The notes under the pieces: generated by a model
What the model was told of the DNA's origin: nothing
Database searches by the model: none
What the model saw: the letters and a program-made list of their open reading frames with translations, nothing else
Shown here: in pieces, positions 35,768 through 45,451 of the stretch
Layout of the letters: every line of letters begins with the position of its first letter
How positions within the stretch are numbered: the stretch's first letter is position 1
Made by a program: the position numbers and the translations under genes
Source of the DNA: Haladaptatus sp. R4
Lineage (GTDB): Archaea; Halobacteriota; Halobacteria; Halobacteriales; Haladaptataceae
Assembly: GCF_001625445.1 (NCBI RefSeq)
Contig: NZ_LWHG01000021.1
Span: 372,001 to 436,000, forward strand
Length of the DNA stretch: 64,000 nucleotides
Direction of reading: 5' to 3'

Positions 35768-36625
35768 ATGACGGTAACGGACGATTCGACAGAGGAGCAC
35801 GGCCATCACCTCCCGGCCGTCGAGGACTGGCCGAAAGGCTTCGGCGAGGCGTCGTGGTGGCCGATCATCACGGTACTCGGCGCATCAGGGTTCTACGTCG
35901 GTGCCGCACTGTACATTCTGGGACACGGCGGGGACACCATGGTCGGGCCGAACATCGGCCCCATCGTGTTCATCTGTGCCGCCGCGGTCTTCCTCAGCGG
36001 ACTGTACGGGTGGGTGTATCACGCCTTCGTCAAGCACTTCTGGAGCAAGGAGTCATCCGGCTCGCCGAAGCTACGCTTCGGGATGATAATGTTCCTCTGC
36101 ACCGAAATCGCGACGTTCGGTGCCGGGTTCGTCTACTACTTCTTCATCCGGGTCGGTACGTGGCCCCCGAAGATCGGAGAGGTTCCCGAAGTCGTGAGTA
36201 CATTGGTCATCGTTAACACGGTCCTGCTGGTCGCCAGCAGTATCACGCTCCACTGGGCGCACAGCGAACTCCGGAAGAACAACCGAAGTCGGTTCATCGC
36301 CGGTCTCGCAACGACGCTCGTCCTCGGTGCCCTGTTCCTCGCTGGACAGGTGTACGAGTACTACGACTTCATCGTCGAGAAAGGGTTCACGTTCACTGGC
36401 GGCGTGTTCAACAGCGCGTTCTTCGGCCTGACGGGTCTCCACGGCCTGCACGTTACGATGGGCGCAGTGCTCCTGACCATCGTTCTGGTCCGTTCGCTGT
36501 ACGGACAGTACTCCGCGGATCGTCACGTCTCCGTGTCGACCGTCTCGATGTACTGGCACTTCGTGGACGCGGTGTGGATCTTCCTCGTCGTCGTGATCTA
36601 CTTCGGCGCCGAGATAAACTTCTGA
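35768..36625 (+). CDS. coxC: Haem-copper oxidase subunit III
   Basis: The 285-residue protein has seven membrane helices of the CoxC/CyoC type. Markers are FGMIMFLCTEIATFGAGFVY, FFGLTGLHGLHVTMGAVLL and the last helix YWHFVDAVWIFLVVVIYFG. It stabilises subunit I and the proton path in terminal oxidase. It lies 127 bp after coxB on the same strand and has its own TATA-like stretch (GCATTTTTAGTAG), so it may be transcribed separately. Confidence 0.93.
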   Translation: MTVTDDSTEEHGHHLPAVEDWPKGFGEASWWPIITVLGASGFYVGAALYILGHGGDTMVGPNIGPIVFICAAAVFLSGLYGWVYHAFVKHFWSKESSGSPKLRFGMIMFLCTEIATFGAGFVYYFFIRVGTWPPKIGEVPEVVSTLVIVNTVLLVASSITLHWAHSELRKNNRSRFIAGLATTLVLGALFLAGQVYEYYDFIVEKGFTFTGGVFNSAFFGLTGLHGLHVTMGAVLLTIVLVRSLYGQYSADRHVSVSTVSMYWHFVDAVWIFLVVVIYFGAEINF

Positions 36626-36767
36626 CCGCGAATTCGTTTTCCCACTTTTCATCCGTTCCAGTGACCACGCTACCGAGTCGGAGTGGAATTCGATCCCGTT
36701 CGAATCACCGTGAACACGGAAACACGCGTTCGCAAGATTGAAACGCGAGAGTGCAGAATTTCGTGGT

Positions 36768-37049
36768 ATGGAACTGCGGGTTATCGAGAAAAGCGATACG
36801 GAACTCCGGATCGAAATCGGGGGCGAGGACCACACCTTCATGAACGTGTTGAAGGGTGCACTCCTCGAAACCGAGGGCGTCGCGGCGGCGACCTACGACC
36901 TGAACCCCGAGCAGTCGGGTGGACAGACTGACCCCCTCCTCACCGTCAAAACCGAGGACGGGGTCGACCCCATCGACGCCTTGGAGGCCGGTGCACAGAA
37001 CGTCAAAGACAAGACGGGCGCGTTCCGCGAAGCGTTCACGAGCGCCTGA
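36768..37049 (+). CDS. rpoL: DNA-directed RNA polymerase subunit L
   Basis: The 93-residue protein matches archaeal RpoL (RPB11/AC19 homologue): [46 protein letters not shown]. It pairs with RpoD in the polymerase assembly platform. I chose the ATG at 36768; an upstream ATG at 36738 adds ten residues not seen in homologues. Confidence 0.95.
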   Translation: MELRVIEKSDTELRIEIGGEDHTFMNVLKGALLETEGVAAATYDLNPEQSGGQTDPLLTVKTEDGVDPIDALEAGAQNVKDKTGAFREAFTSA

Positions 37050-37106
37050 GTTTTCGGGTTCGTATTTCGTTTCGGTCTTCGTGATGCACGACGAGCGACC
37101 GGAAAA

Positions 37107-37922
37107 TCACATCCGAACCGGCACGTCACGGTCCGCGAGGTACTCCTTTACCTCCCGAATCGAGTACTCGCCGAAGTGGAAGATGGACGCCGCGAGCGCC
37201 GCGTCCGCGTTCGCGTCGGTGAACACCTCGTACGCGTCCTCCGGGCCGCCACACCCCGACGAGGCGATGACGGGCGTCGAAACCGAATCGCAGACGGCCT
37301 TCGTCAGCGGCACGTCGTAGCCGTCCTTCGTCCCGTCCGCGTCGATGGAGTTGACGAACAGTTCGCCCGCGCCGCGCGATTCGGCCTCTCTCGCCCATTC
37401 GACCACGTCGATGCCGGTTCCCTCGCGGCCGCCCTTGACCGTACACTCGAACCAACAGGACTCGCCGTCCACACGTTCGTAGTGTTCGCCTTCCTCGTCG
37501 AAGCGCCTACGGGCGTCGACGCTGATGACGATGCACTGACTGCCGAACGCCGTCGCCCCCTCCGTCACGAGTTCCGGGCGCTCCAGCGCGGCGGTGTTGA
37601 TGGACACCTTGTCCGCCCCGGCGCGCAGGGTTTCCTTGATGTCCTCGCGGGTTCGAATCCCGCCGCCGACGGTCAGCGGGATGAACACCTCGTCGGCCAC
37701 CGAGTTGACGACGTTCAACATCGTCTCGCGGCCGTCGGCGCTGGCCGTGATGTCGAGGAAGACGAACTCGTCCGCGCCCGCCTCGTTGTACTGGCGCGCC
37801 ATCTCGACGGGGTCGCCCGTGTACTGTAAGTCCTCGAAGTTGACGCCGGTGTACACCGCCGGGTTCCCGTCGTCGTCCAAGTCCACGTCGATACACGGGA
37901 TGATCCGCTTGGTGAGAGTCAT
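37107..37922 (-). CDS. hisF: Imidazole glycerol phosphate synthase subunit HisF
   Basis: The 271-residue TIM barrel starts [20 protein letters not shown]. It has the two phosphate-binding strands ([36 protein letters not shown]) and the catalytic Asp residues in PCIDVD and [12 protein letters not shown]. It cyclises PRFAR with ammonia from HisH to IGP and AICAR in histidine synthesis. hisH is not adjacent. Confidence 0.95.
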   Translation of the reverse strand: MTLTKRIIPCIDVDLDDDGNPAVYTGVNFEDLQYTGDPVEMARQYNEAGADEFVFLDITASADGRETMLNVVNSVADEVFIPLTVGGGIRTREDIKETLRAGADKVSINTAALERPELVTEGATAFGSQCIVISVDARRRFDEEGEHYERVDGESCWFECTVKGGREGTGIDVVEWAREAESRGAGELFVNSIDADGTKDGYDVPLTKAVCDSVSTPVIASSGCGGPEDAYEVFTDANADAALAASIFHFGEYSIREVKEYLADRDVPVRM

Positions 37923-38150
37923 TGGGAGTGGGTTGGGAACCGGACGGCAAAAGGAGACGGGTTACGGGAAAGGTTGCGACGAGAAGCGAGCGGTAGAGCC
38001 GCGTGTGTCAGCGGTACTGGCTTCGTGCAGCACGGAACTTGCAATCACAGGAAAATCGAACACACCTGTTCGTACCTTCACTGCTCGTGCGTTTCGCCTT
38101 CGTGATGCGGACAACAGAAGGTACGTAAACTTCGGCCCGATAGCACCGGT

Positions 38151-39188
38151 ATGGCCGAAATCGACGTGGAACCCGTCGAGCGAATCGACGAGGACGTCGT
38201 CCCCGCGGGGATCGATGCACCGAAGTACGTGTTGTACGGCGGCAAAGGCGGCGTCGGGAAGACGACGATGGCCGCCGCGACGGCGCTGGCGAGCGCGCGC
38301 GATGGAACGCGAACGCTCGTCGTCTCGACCGACCCGGCACACTCCCTGTCGGACACGTTCGAGCGCGACATTCCGGCGGAAGCGACGCGCATTCGGGAGG
38401 ATATTCCCCTCTTCGCGGCGGAGATCGATCCGGACGCCGAACTGGAGGAACAGGCCGGAATGATGGGCGAAGGGAGTCCGCTCGGCGGCATGCTCGGCGA
38501 CGATGAGGACGGGCCGATGGGGTCGCTCCTCGGCGGGGCGATGCCCGGGGCGGACGAGGCCGCCGCGATGCAGAAGTTACTCGAATTTCTGGACGACGAG
38601 CGGTTCGACCGCGTCGTCGTGGACACCGCGCCGACGGGACACACCCTCCGATTGCTGGAACTGCCCGAACTGATGGACACGATGGTGGGCCGGATGATGA
38701 GCCTGCGCCAGCGATTGAGCGGGATGATGGACGGCGTCAAGGACGTGTTCGGCGGCGGTGCGGACCCCGAGGAAGGGATGGAGAACCTCGACGTGCTCAA
38801 GGAACGGATTCAAAAACTCCGGACGACGCTGCGGGACCCCTCGAAAACGGACTTCCGCGTCGTCATGATCCCCGAGGAGATGAGCGTCTTCGAGTCCAAG
38901 CGCCTGCTCGCGCGACTGGAGGAGTTCGGAATCCCGGTCGGAACCGTCGTCGTCAACCGCGTGATGGAGAACCTCGCGGACGTGACCGATTCGGTCGATT
39001 CGGATCGGTTCGCCACCCCGAACCTCGACGACTGTGAGTTCTGCCAACAGCGCTGGGAGGTCCAGCAGGGCGCGCTTCGGGAAGCACAGGACGTGTTCCG
39101 CGGGCACACCATCAAACGCGTTCCGCTGTTCGCCGACGAAGTTCGCGGCGAGGAGATGTTGCGCGTCGTCGCCGCCTGTTTGGACTGA
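38151..39188 (+). CDS. Get3/ArsA-family ATPase
   Basis: The 345-residue deviant-Walker-A P-loop protein has [10 protein letters not shown] (30-39), switch [13 protein letters not shown], switch [16 protein letters not shown], and the dimer-bridging Cys pair CEFC (C295, C298) seen in tail-anchored-protein targeting Get3/TRC40. A methionine-rich segment ([15 protein letters not shown] to [15 protein letters not shown]) resembles the groove that binds a transmembrane helix. Get3-like membrane-protein targeting is more likely than arsenite export because no ars genes are near. Confidence 0.9.
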   Translation: MAEIDVEPVERIDEDVVPAGIDAPKYVLYGGKGGVGKTTMAAATALASARDGTRTLVVSTDPAHSLSDTFERDIPAEATRIREDIPLFAAEIDPDAELEEQAGMMGEGSPLGGMLGDDEDGPMGSLLGGAMPGADEAAAMQKLLEFLDDERFDRVVVDTAPTGHTLRLLELPELMDTMVGRMMSLRQRLSGMMDGVKDVFGGGADPEEGMENLDVLKERIQKLRTTLRDPSKTDFRVVMIPEEMSVFESKRLLARLEEFGIPVGTVVVNRVMENLADVTDSVDSDRFATPNLDDCEFCQQRWEVQQGALREAQDVFRGHTIKRVPLFADEVRGEEMLRVVAACLD

Positions 39189-39926
39189 TCCGACGGGAAC
39201 GCCAACATTTTACTGAGAACATAACTACCGCGACGACGACGTAGAAAGCCCCCACTTGCTACGAGGTGTCTGTATTTTGAGACTGCAAGTACCGAGCCGC
39301 ATGAATTACCGCATCCGCCCCGCAACCGCTTGCTCGCGGCTGTGCCGCTCGCTTGCGAGGTTCCGGAGGAACCTCGTCTACCGCCCACACGCCTCCCCAG
39401 CCGATTCGCTCCGACGCTCCTTCCGTCGCGCGCCGTGCGGTTGAACCGTATCGTGCAGCCTATCCAACCGAGTGGCGCGCGGGGCAGCAGGCCCGAGGAT
39501 AGCGGTCATCCGAGGGTCTGATTGGCTATCGCGCGAGGGATGACTGAGCGACTGAAATCCCCGTGAGCGGTAGCGAACGGGAGCACGGAAGAGCGGAGCT
39601 CTTCCGGAGGGAGCGAAGGAATCGGCTGGGGAGGATGTGGTGCGGGGCGGTGGTGTGGGTGGTTGAAAGGGGCGCCGCTCGCGTGTATCGTGGGCGTCTC
39701 GGCGACCTCTCTTGGTGAAGACGAGCGAAACGAGTCGAACCAAGATGTCGGTCTAGCGGCCGCGAGCGGGCGGGGGCTTTCGAGGCGGTCTACGTCCCAG
39801 CAACTGCACTCGTAAAACAATCAAAAACAGCACAACGAAGCGAGCGGGCGGGGACTTTCGAGGTAATTATCTCCGGAACTGCAATCACAAAAGAATCAAA
39901 CACGCCCACTCGTCGCGCTTCCCGAA
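39189..39926. repeat. Non-coding repeat island B with nested inverted ends
   Basis: No gene is visible. The island core is 39243-39862. The left arm GAAAGCCCCCACTTGCTACG (39244-39263) mirrors the right arms GCGGGCGGGGGCTTTCGAGG (39766-39785) and GCGGGCGGGGACTTTCGAGG (about 39844-39863). CCTCCCCAGCCGATTCGC (39392-39409) is the reverse complement of the core of the 22-bp segment at 39613-39634 shared with islands A and C. Perfect hairpins are CGAGGTTCC-GGA-GGAACCTCG (39356-39376) and CGGAAGAGC-GGA-GCTCTTCCG (39586-39606). CGAGGGATGACTGAGCGA (from about 39533) has counterparts in A and C. Confidence 0.85.
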
Positions 39927-40778
39927 TCAGTCGAAGAACTTCTTGACCCAGTCGTTGGTCGAGAGATCGGAGAACGTCCCGTACAGTTTGTCGAGCCACG
40001 CGGCGGGTAGGATACGCGCGTACTCGGTTATCCGCGCCATCGTCCCGACCTGATAGCGGGCGTTCGGATGTTGGAGGTTCGCCGCGTCGAGGATGGTGTC
40101 GGCGACTTCCTTGGGGTGGACTGCGCCGGGCATGCCGCCGTCGATGGCCTGCCGGTCGCCGTACATCTTGTAGAAGCTTTCGTAGCCGCCGGAGCGCTCG
40201 ACGCCCTCGACCTCGTCGCTCGCGCGGTCGTAGAACTCGGTATCGACCGGGCCGGGTTCGACCAGCACGACGTCCACGTCGTACTCGGAGACTTCGCCGC
40301 GGAGGGAGTCCGAAATACCTTCCAGCGCGAACTTCGACCCGCTGTAGATTCCCATGCCGGGGACCGCCACGCGGCCGACCGCGCTGGAGACGTTGATGAT
40401 GGTCCCTTTTCCGCGCTCGCGCATGTGCTCCAATGCGGCGCGGGCCAGTCGAAGCGGCCCGTAGACGTTCACGTCGAACTGCGCGTGCACCTGTTCGATC
40501 GGTACGTCCTCGACGGGACCGGGCTGAGCGTAGCCCGCGTTGTTGACGAGGCAGTCGAGGTGGCCGTGCTCGTCGATGATTCTCCCGATGACGCGCTCCA
40601 CGTCCTCGTCCTTGGTGACGTCGAGCGTCGAAATGGTACAGCCCTTCTCCCCGAGCGTCTCGATATCGGCGGGGTTTCGGGCGGTCGCGTACACTTCCCA
40701 GCCGTCCGCGAGAAACGAGAGAGCGGCCTCCCGACCGATCCCCGACGAACAGCCAGTTATCAGCACAGTCTCAGCCAT
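39927..40778 (-). CDS. Short-chain dehydrogenase/reductase (SDR)
   Basis: The 283-residue classic SDR has the NAD(P)-binding TGCSSGIGREAALSF, NNAGY, catalytic Ser in INVSSAVGRVA, and YSGSKFALEG (Tyr and Lys). The long C-terminal region (about 60 residues beyond the core, with YKMYGDRQAID) resembles the retinol-dehydrogenase-like group. It oxidises or reduces an alcohol/ketone; the substrate is unknown. Confidence 0.9.
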   Translation of the reverse strand: MAETVLITGCSSGIGREAALSFLADGWEVYATARNPADIETLGEKGCTISTLDVTKDEDVERVIGRIIDEHGHLDCLVNNAGYAQPGPVEDVPIEQVHAQFDVNVYGPLRLARAALEHMRERGKGTIINVSSAVGRVAVPGMGIYSGSKFALEGISDSLRGEVSEYDVDVVLVEPGPVDTEFYDRASDEVEGVERSGGYESFYKMYGDRQAIDGGMPGAVHPKEVADTILDAANLQHPNARYQVGTMARITEYARILPAAWLDKLYGTFSDLSTNDWVKKFFD

Positions 40779-40802
40779 GGGGTTTCCTTCGGACGGGGGT
40801 GG

Positions 40803-41618
40803 CTAAGTATCAACGGTTTCCTTCACGTCATCAGCGTAGGCGTCCGCCCGCCGCGTCGGTTCGGGGAGTTTGTACCCCGCACAGAGTTGCCAGACCAAAT
40901 CCGCGGTCGTCTCGGCGCTCACGCGGTGGCCCGAACTGACGTACAACGGGTTGATGTGGCGCTTTTCCGGGTTCGGATACTGGCGCGACTGGAGCGCGTA
41001 GCCGATGACCGTCCCGCCGGGCGCGCTGACCCGCGAGTTCGCAACGACCGGCACGCGCTCGCCCGCGTCCATGTATCCCTGCGGCGGGTCGCGCAACTCG
41101 CCACAGAGCAGGTTCTTGGCGACGCCGACGGTCGGCAGGTCCAACATCACGCCGATGTGCGTGGCGATTCCGGCCTGCCGGAAGTGAATCCGTCCGCTTC
41201 CGTCCACCATGGCGAGGTCGGGCGAGACGGTCAACTTCTCGAAGGCGCGCAAAATTGCGGTTCCCTCCCGGAACGACAGCAGTCCGGGAATGTACGGAAT
41301 CTCCGTCTCGACGGCGGCGTGAACGCGCTCTATCACCTCGCCGTCGCGCGACGCGACGAGCGCGCTCACGGCGAGGTCGTCGATGAAGGCTTGGTCCACG
41401 CCGACGACGACGGGGGAGTCATTGGTTGCGGGCGTCTCGTCACCGGTCGGCAGGTGCGTCTGCTCCTCGTCGGTCGCTTCCGCACGAACGCTCCCCGCGT
41501 CGAAGTCGAACGCGTCCTCGAAAATAGCCGTCTCCGCCACCTCGTACTGGAGCGCTTCCATCTCTTCGCGCGAGAGCGACGCGTCCGGAACGAATTCGGG
41601 GTGGGCGAGGTCGGTCAT
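40803..41618 (-). CDS. nfi: Endonuclease V
   Basis: The 271-residue protein has the endonuclease V core: VVVGVDQAFIDDLAVSALVA (first catalytic Asp), YIPGLLSFREG, LAMVDGSGRIHFRQAGIATH, DLPTVGVAKNLLCGE, and YVSSGHRVSAETT. It cuts the second bond 3' to deaminated bases (inosine) for repair. I chose the ATG at 41618, just 4 bases after the rhomboid stop, which gives the usual length with a haloarchaeal acidic N-terminal arm. Confidence 0.93.
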   Translation of the reverse strand: MTDLAHPEFVPDASLSREEMEALQYEVAETAIFEDAFDFDAGSVRAEATDEEQTHLPTGDETPATNDSPVVVGVDQAFIDDLAVSALVASRDGEVIERVHAAVETEIPYIPGLLSFREGTAILRAFEKLTVSPDLAMVDGSGRIHFRQAGIATHIGVMLDLPTVGVAKNLLCGELRDPPQGYMDAGERVPVVANSRVSAPGGTVIGYALQSRQYPNPEKRHINPLYVSSGHRVSAETTADLVWQLCAGYKLPEPTRRADAYADDVKETVDT

Positions 41619-41622
41619 TTCA

Positions 41623-42528
41623 TCAGAACCGGCGGCGGCCTCCGCCACCCATCCCGCCACGTCCACCGCCCCCGCCGATATCGAGTTCGGAGGGACCACC
41701 CGTACCGCGGTTTTTCAACCACGCGCCGTACAGCAGACCGATTCCCAGCCCGGTGAGGTGGGCCAATTGGGCGACGTTACCCGCACCCGGTCCAGCGACG
41801 ACGCTCGTGAATCCGGAGTAGATGGCGAAGCCGATGGTCGCCACCCAGAGCGGCACCGGGAGGATGAAGTAGATGTAAATCTTCATGTTCGGGTTCAGAA
41901 CCGTGAGAACACCCATAATCGCCATGATAGCGCCGCTCGCGCCGAGAACGATGGCACTGCCGCCCATCAGTCCGACGATACCGACCTGTGCCAGTCCGGC
42001 GAGGATTCCGCTTCCGAGGAACAACGCGGAGAACTTCGCGCTCCCGATGCGCCGTTCGAGCACCGGCCCGAAGAAGTACAGCACGATGCCGTTGAAGATG
42101 ATATGCGTGAACCCACTGTGTGCGAAGATGGACGTGATCCACGTCCAAACGTAGGTGATATGATAGGTGCTTAGCGTGAATATCGAAACCCACTCCGGAC
42201 TCCATTGCTGGATTCCGAGCAGGGGTGTGATGGCGTACTGCGCGACGAACATCAGCACCATCAGTCCGAGGAACACGAACGTCATGTTCCCGCGGAAGTA
42301 GCTCAGCGGGCCGCCGGTGCGGGCGGCAGCGCTGAATCGGCCGCCGTCGCTATCGTTCACGCCATCATCGAAGCCACTGTCGAACACTCCCTCCGGATCG
42401 TTCCACTGGTCCAACCCCGGACAGGAGTGATTCTCCGGGAGTCGGTGCTCGGCACAGAACGTCCCGCCGCACATCCGGCACTGGTACGGCATATTCTCGT
42501 TCTGCCCACACACGTCGCATTGCGCCAT
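41623..42528 (-). CDS. Rhomboid-family intramembrane serine protease with N-terminal zinc finger
   Basis: The 301-residue protein starts with an AN1-like zinc finger (CDVCGQNENMPYQCRMCGGT, then FCAEHRLPENHSCPG). Six membrane helices follow with HSGFTHIIFNG, the catalytic GASG (Ser198) and a His at about 257 (AQLAHLTGLG). It cuts proteins within the membrane. The zinc finger may choose substrates. The tail is Gly/Arg-rich (GGGGGRGGMGGGGRRRF). It is followed directly by endonuclease V. Confidence 0.92.
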   Translation of the reverse strand: MAQCDVCGQNENMPYQCRMCGGTFCAEHRLPENHSCPGLDQWNDPEGVFDSGFDDGVNDSDGGRFSAAARTGGPLSYFRGNMTFVFLGLMVLMFVAQYAITPLLGIQQWSPEWVSIFTLSTYHITYVWTWITSIFAHSGFTHIIFNGIVLYFFGPVLERRIGSAKFSALFLGSGILAGLAQVGIVGLMGGSAIVLGASGAIMAIMGVLTVLNPNMKIYIYFILPVPLWVATIGFAIYSGFTSVVAGPGAGNVAQLAHLTGLGIGLLYGAWLKNRGTGGPSELDIGGGGGRGGMGGGGRRRF

Positions 42529-42834
42529 TGTTCCATGGTTTGAACCGACCGGTCAAATGGGTTTGGGTGCGTGGCGGACGTGAAAAATAGGGGACAAAAT
42601 CGAGCGCCGAGAAACCGTCGAACGAGTCGGATTTCCGCGTGCCGTAGACGGGGAAATTGTAGAACTGTCGGACGGTCGTCATCGATCCGAAGCCGGATTC
42701 CGGAATCCACAGCGGTTGGTCGGCCAGCGTGTCCAGTTCGCCGTGGTCGTCGGCCGACTCCGAAAGTTCGGTCGGGTGATGTTCGGAGTGCAGAGGGCAG
42801 GAAGCTTTTGACTGCTGGCCGAGGAGTGTGGGGT
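42529..42834. other. Intergenic stretch with a possible gene remnant on the minus strand
   Basis: Reading the minus strand from about 42815 to 42620 gives a gene-like peptide with high G/C third positions: TELSESADDHGELDTLADQP, LWIPESGFGSMTTVRQFYNF, PVYGTRKSDSFDG. It has no clear start, and beyond 42620 the composition becomes less coding-like, running into the rhomboid gene in another frame. It may be a decayed or misassembled small gene. The rest should hold the promoters of the two divergent neighbours. Confidence 0.3.
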
Positions 42835-43272
42835 GTGAAGGAGTACGAACGAAAAGGACTGCTGGAGCGGGTCGAACGCGAAAGCGCGACCCTGGGCGCG
42901 TCGATTCCCGAGTCGATTTCGGTGCAGGGAGAGGAGATCGACCTCCGCGAGTTCGTCTTCGAAATCAAACGCCGGGAAACGATCCCGGAGGGCGAACGCG
43001 ACCGCGTGGAGCGGGCGAAACGGAACCTGCGCCGCGAGCGCCTCCAGCGCAAGGAACGGCTGGAAGAAGCGGACATCACCAAGGAGGAGGGTGAACAGTT
43101 GGTCGAGAGCATCATCGGCATCGACCGCGCGCTGAACGCGCTCGAAAACCTCGGGCCGACGAATCTGGAAGCCGAAGGGAGTGCCAAGGAGGCCGCCGAC
43201 CAGAAACGGTGGATGTCGTTCCTCCAGCAGGCGCTCGGCAACGAAAGCAGCGGGAAACGATCACGATTATGA
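42835..43272 (+). CDS. DUF5788-type haloarchaeal protein
   Basis: The 145-residue protein starts with GTG at 42835 (reads VKEYERKGLLERVERESATL). It is mostly charged alpha helix: RRETIPEGERDRVERAKRNL, RRERLQRKERLEEADITKEE, then the conserved GIDRALNALENLGPTNLEAE. A coiled-coil is likely. No enzyme motif is seen. Its stop overlaps the polX start by ATGA (43269-43272), a linkage that suggests a role with DNA polymerase X. Confidence 0.83.
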   Translation: MKEYERKGLLERVERESATLGASIPESISVQGEEIDLREFVFEIKRRETIPEGERDRVERAKRNLRRERLQRKERLEEADITKEEGEQLVESIIGIDRALNALENLGPTNLEAEGSAKEAADQKRWMSFLQQALGNESSGKRSRL

Positions 43273-45014
43273 GTCGAAACGAGGAAGTCGCGGCGTTGTT
43301 CGAGGAGTACGCCGACTTGGTCGAAGCACAGGACGTCCAGTACAAACCGCAGGCCTACCGCCGGGCGGCGGACAACATCCGCGACTACCCGGAGGACATC
43401 GCGGAGTTGGCCGAGCAGGGACCCGACGCGGTCGGGGAAATCCCGCAGGTCGGCGACTCGATTGCGAGCAAAGTCATCGAATACTTCGAGACCGGCGAAA
43501 TCGAGGAACTGGAGGAGGAACGCGAGAACCTCCCCGTCGAGATGGTCGAACTGACGCGCGTCGAAGGTGTCGGCCCGAAGACGGTCGGCAGCCTCTACGA
43601 GGAACTCGGTATCCGAACGCTGGACGACTTGGAGGACGCGGCCCGCGAGGGGGAGATCCAGGAGATCAAGGGCTACGGTCCCAAGACGGAGGAGAACATC
43701 CTCGACGGCATCGAGTTCGCACGGACGGTACGGGGACGGGAACTGCTCGGCGACGCCCGACCGGTCGGGGACCAGGTACTCGCCTTCTTCGACGATATTC
43801 CGTCCGCCGGGCGGCACGAACTCGCCGGGTCGCTTCGGCGTTGGCGCGAGACCATCGGCGACATCGACGTGCTCGCAGAAAGCGAGGAAGACGAGAAGGA
43901 GGCGGTCATCGAAGCGTTCACCGACTGGGAGCGGGCGACGGAGGTCATCGAATCGGGAACCGACAAGGCCGCAATCCGCGTCTCGGACATGCGCATCGAC
44001 CTCCGCGTCGTCGTCCCCGAAGAGTTCGGCAGCGCGCTCCAGTACTTCACCGGAAGCAAGAACCACAACATTACCCTGCGAAACTACGCCATCGAACAGG
44101 GGTACAAGGTGAACGAGTACGGCGTGTTCGACGTGAGTGATGTGGACGACCCGGACGCCGGGCAACGCGTCGGCGAGAAGGTCGCAGGCGAGACGGAAGC
44201 CAGCATGTACGAGGCGCTCGGCCTGCCGCTCATCGCACCGGAGATGCGCGAGGACAACGGCGAAATCGACGCCGCGCTGAACGACGACCTCCCCGACCTC
44301 ATCGAGGAGGGCGACGTGCGCGGCGACCTCCACCTGCACACGAATTGGTCGGACGGAAACAACACCATCGCGGAGATGATCGAGGGTGCGGCCGAGTTCG
44401 GCCACGACTACATCGTCATCTCCGACCACGCGACGGGGTCCGGGATGGTCGGCGGCGTCGGATTGGACGACGCCGAACTCGAAGAGCAGATAGCCGAGGT
44501 GCGTGCGGCCGCCGAGGACGCCCCCATCGACGTGTTCACCGGCGTCGAGGCGAACATCGACCCGGACGGCGGAATCAGCGTCGGGGACGACGTGCTCGCC
44601 GAACTGGACATCGTCGTCGCCTCGCCGCACAGCAGTCTGGACGGCGACGCCACCGAGCGGTTGATCCGGGCGATCGAACACCCGAGCGTCGATATTCTCG
44701 GCCATCCGAGCGGCCGACTCATCAACCAACGGCCGGGCCACGATTTCGACGTGCGCGAAGTGGCGAGCGCCGCCGCGGACAACGACGTCGCACTGGAAAT
44801 CAACAGCAACACGCACCGTCTCGACCTCTGGGGTGCGGCGGTGCAGGTCGCGGTCGAGGAGGGTGCGACCATCGCCATCGATACCGACGCTCACAGCCCC
44901 GGCGAGTACGGGAACATCAGGTACGGGGTTCACACCGCGCGGCGCGGTTGGGCCGAGGCGGACGACGTGCTCAACACCCGCGACGCCGCGGGCGTCCGCG
45001 AGTTCCTGCACTGA
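43269..45014 (+). CDS. polX: DNA polymerase/3'-5' exonuclease PolX with PHP domain
   Basis: The 581-residue protein has an N-terminal helix-hairpin-helix (LTRVEGVGPKTVGSLYEELG), the pol-beta palm with IGDIDVLAESEEDE (catalytic Asp pair) and a third Asp in MRIDLRV, and a C-terminal PHP phosphoesterase with DLHLHTNWSDGNNT, SDHATG and DTDAHSP. It fills gaps in base excision repair and trims 3' ends. It overlaps DUF5788 upstream and the Mut7-C gene downstream. Confidence 0.94.
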   Translation: MSRNEEVAALFEEYADLVEAQDVQYKPQAYRRAADNIRDYPEDIAELAEQGPDAVGEIPQVGDSIASKVIEYFETGEIEELEEERENLPVEMVELTRVEGVGPKTVGSLYEELGIRTLDDLEDAAREGEIQEIKGYGPKTEENILDGIEFARTVRGRELLGDARPVGDQVLAFFDDIPSAGRHELAGSLRRWRETIGDIDVLAESEEDEKEAVIEAFTDWERATEVIESGTDKAAIRVSDMRIDLRVVVPEEFGSALQYFTGSKNHNITLRNYAIEQGYKVNEYGVFDVSDVDDPDAGQRVGEKVAGETEASMYEALGLPLIAPEMREDNGEIDAALNDDLPDLIEEGDVRGDLHLHTNWSDGNNTIAEMIEGAAEFGHDYIVISDHATGSGMVGGVGLDDAELEEQIAEVRAAAEDAPIDVFTGVEANIDPDGGISVGDDVLAELDIVVASPHSSLDGDATERLIRAIEHPSVDILGHPSGRLINQRPGHDFDVREVASAAADNDVALEINSNTHRLDLWGAAVQVAVEEGATIAIDTDAHSPGEYGNIRYGVHTARRGWAEADDVLNTRDAAGVREFLH

Positions 45015-45451
45015 TGGACCGCCTCTTTCTCGACGTGATGTTGGGAAAACTCGCGACGTACCTGCGGATGTGTGGCTACGACGCCGCGTACGCGCTGGAC
45101 AGGGGTGTCGAGGACGACGACGTGATTCTCGAACTGGCCGAATCGGAGGACAGGACGCTCCTCACGCGGGACGTGGAACTCGCGGGGCGTTCCGAGGACG
45201 CGGTTTGCATCGAATCGCTCGACGTGGAGGACCAGTTGGGGGAACTGCGCGAGCACGGGTTTTCCCTCTCGCTCTCCGAACCCGCTCGTTGTTCGGATTG
45301 TAACGGGGAACTGGTTCGGGAGCGTAAGGGAAAGGAGAACCCGGAATACGTCCCCGACGGAAAGAGGGTGTGGCGCTGTCGGGACTGCGGAAAGCGATTC
45401 TGGAAGGGAAGCCACTGGAAGTCGGTCGAAGAAACGCTATCGAAACTCTAG
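45014..45451 (+). CDS. Mut7-C RNAse-domain protein (PIN-like plus zinc ribbon)
   Basis: The 145-residue protein has a PIN-like N-terminal half (MDRLFLDVMLGKLATYLRMC, with later Asp residues in LLTRDVELAG) and a C-terminal zinc ribbon (CSDCNGELV; CRDCGKRFWKGSHW). It is predicted to cut RNA. Its ATG shares a base with the PolX stop (TGATG), so it closes a three-gene operon. It overlaps the convergent membrane gene by 4 bases. Confidence 0.9.
   Translation: MDRLFLDVMLGKLATYLRMCGYDAAYALDRGVEDDDVILELAESEDRTLLTRDVELAGRSEDAVCIESLDVEDQLGELREHGFSLSLSEPARCSDCNGELVRERKGKENPEYVPDGKRVWRCRDCGKRFWKGSHWKSVEETLSKL

Noticed and set aside
37630-37660. GGTTCGAATCCCG-like box inside hisF suggesting a tRNA
   Set aside because: It falls in the conserved hisF codons for GGGIRTRED; no acceptor or anticodon arms can be built around it.
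42357-45011. An 884-codon antisense frame across PolX
   Set aside because: PolX on the plus strand has full catalytic motifs; the antisense frame is a GC-driven shadow.
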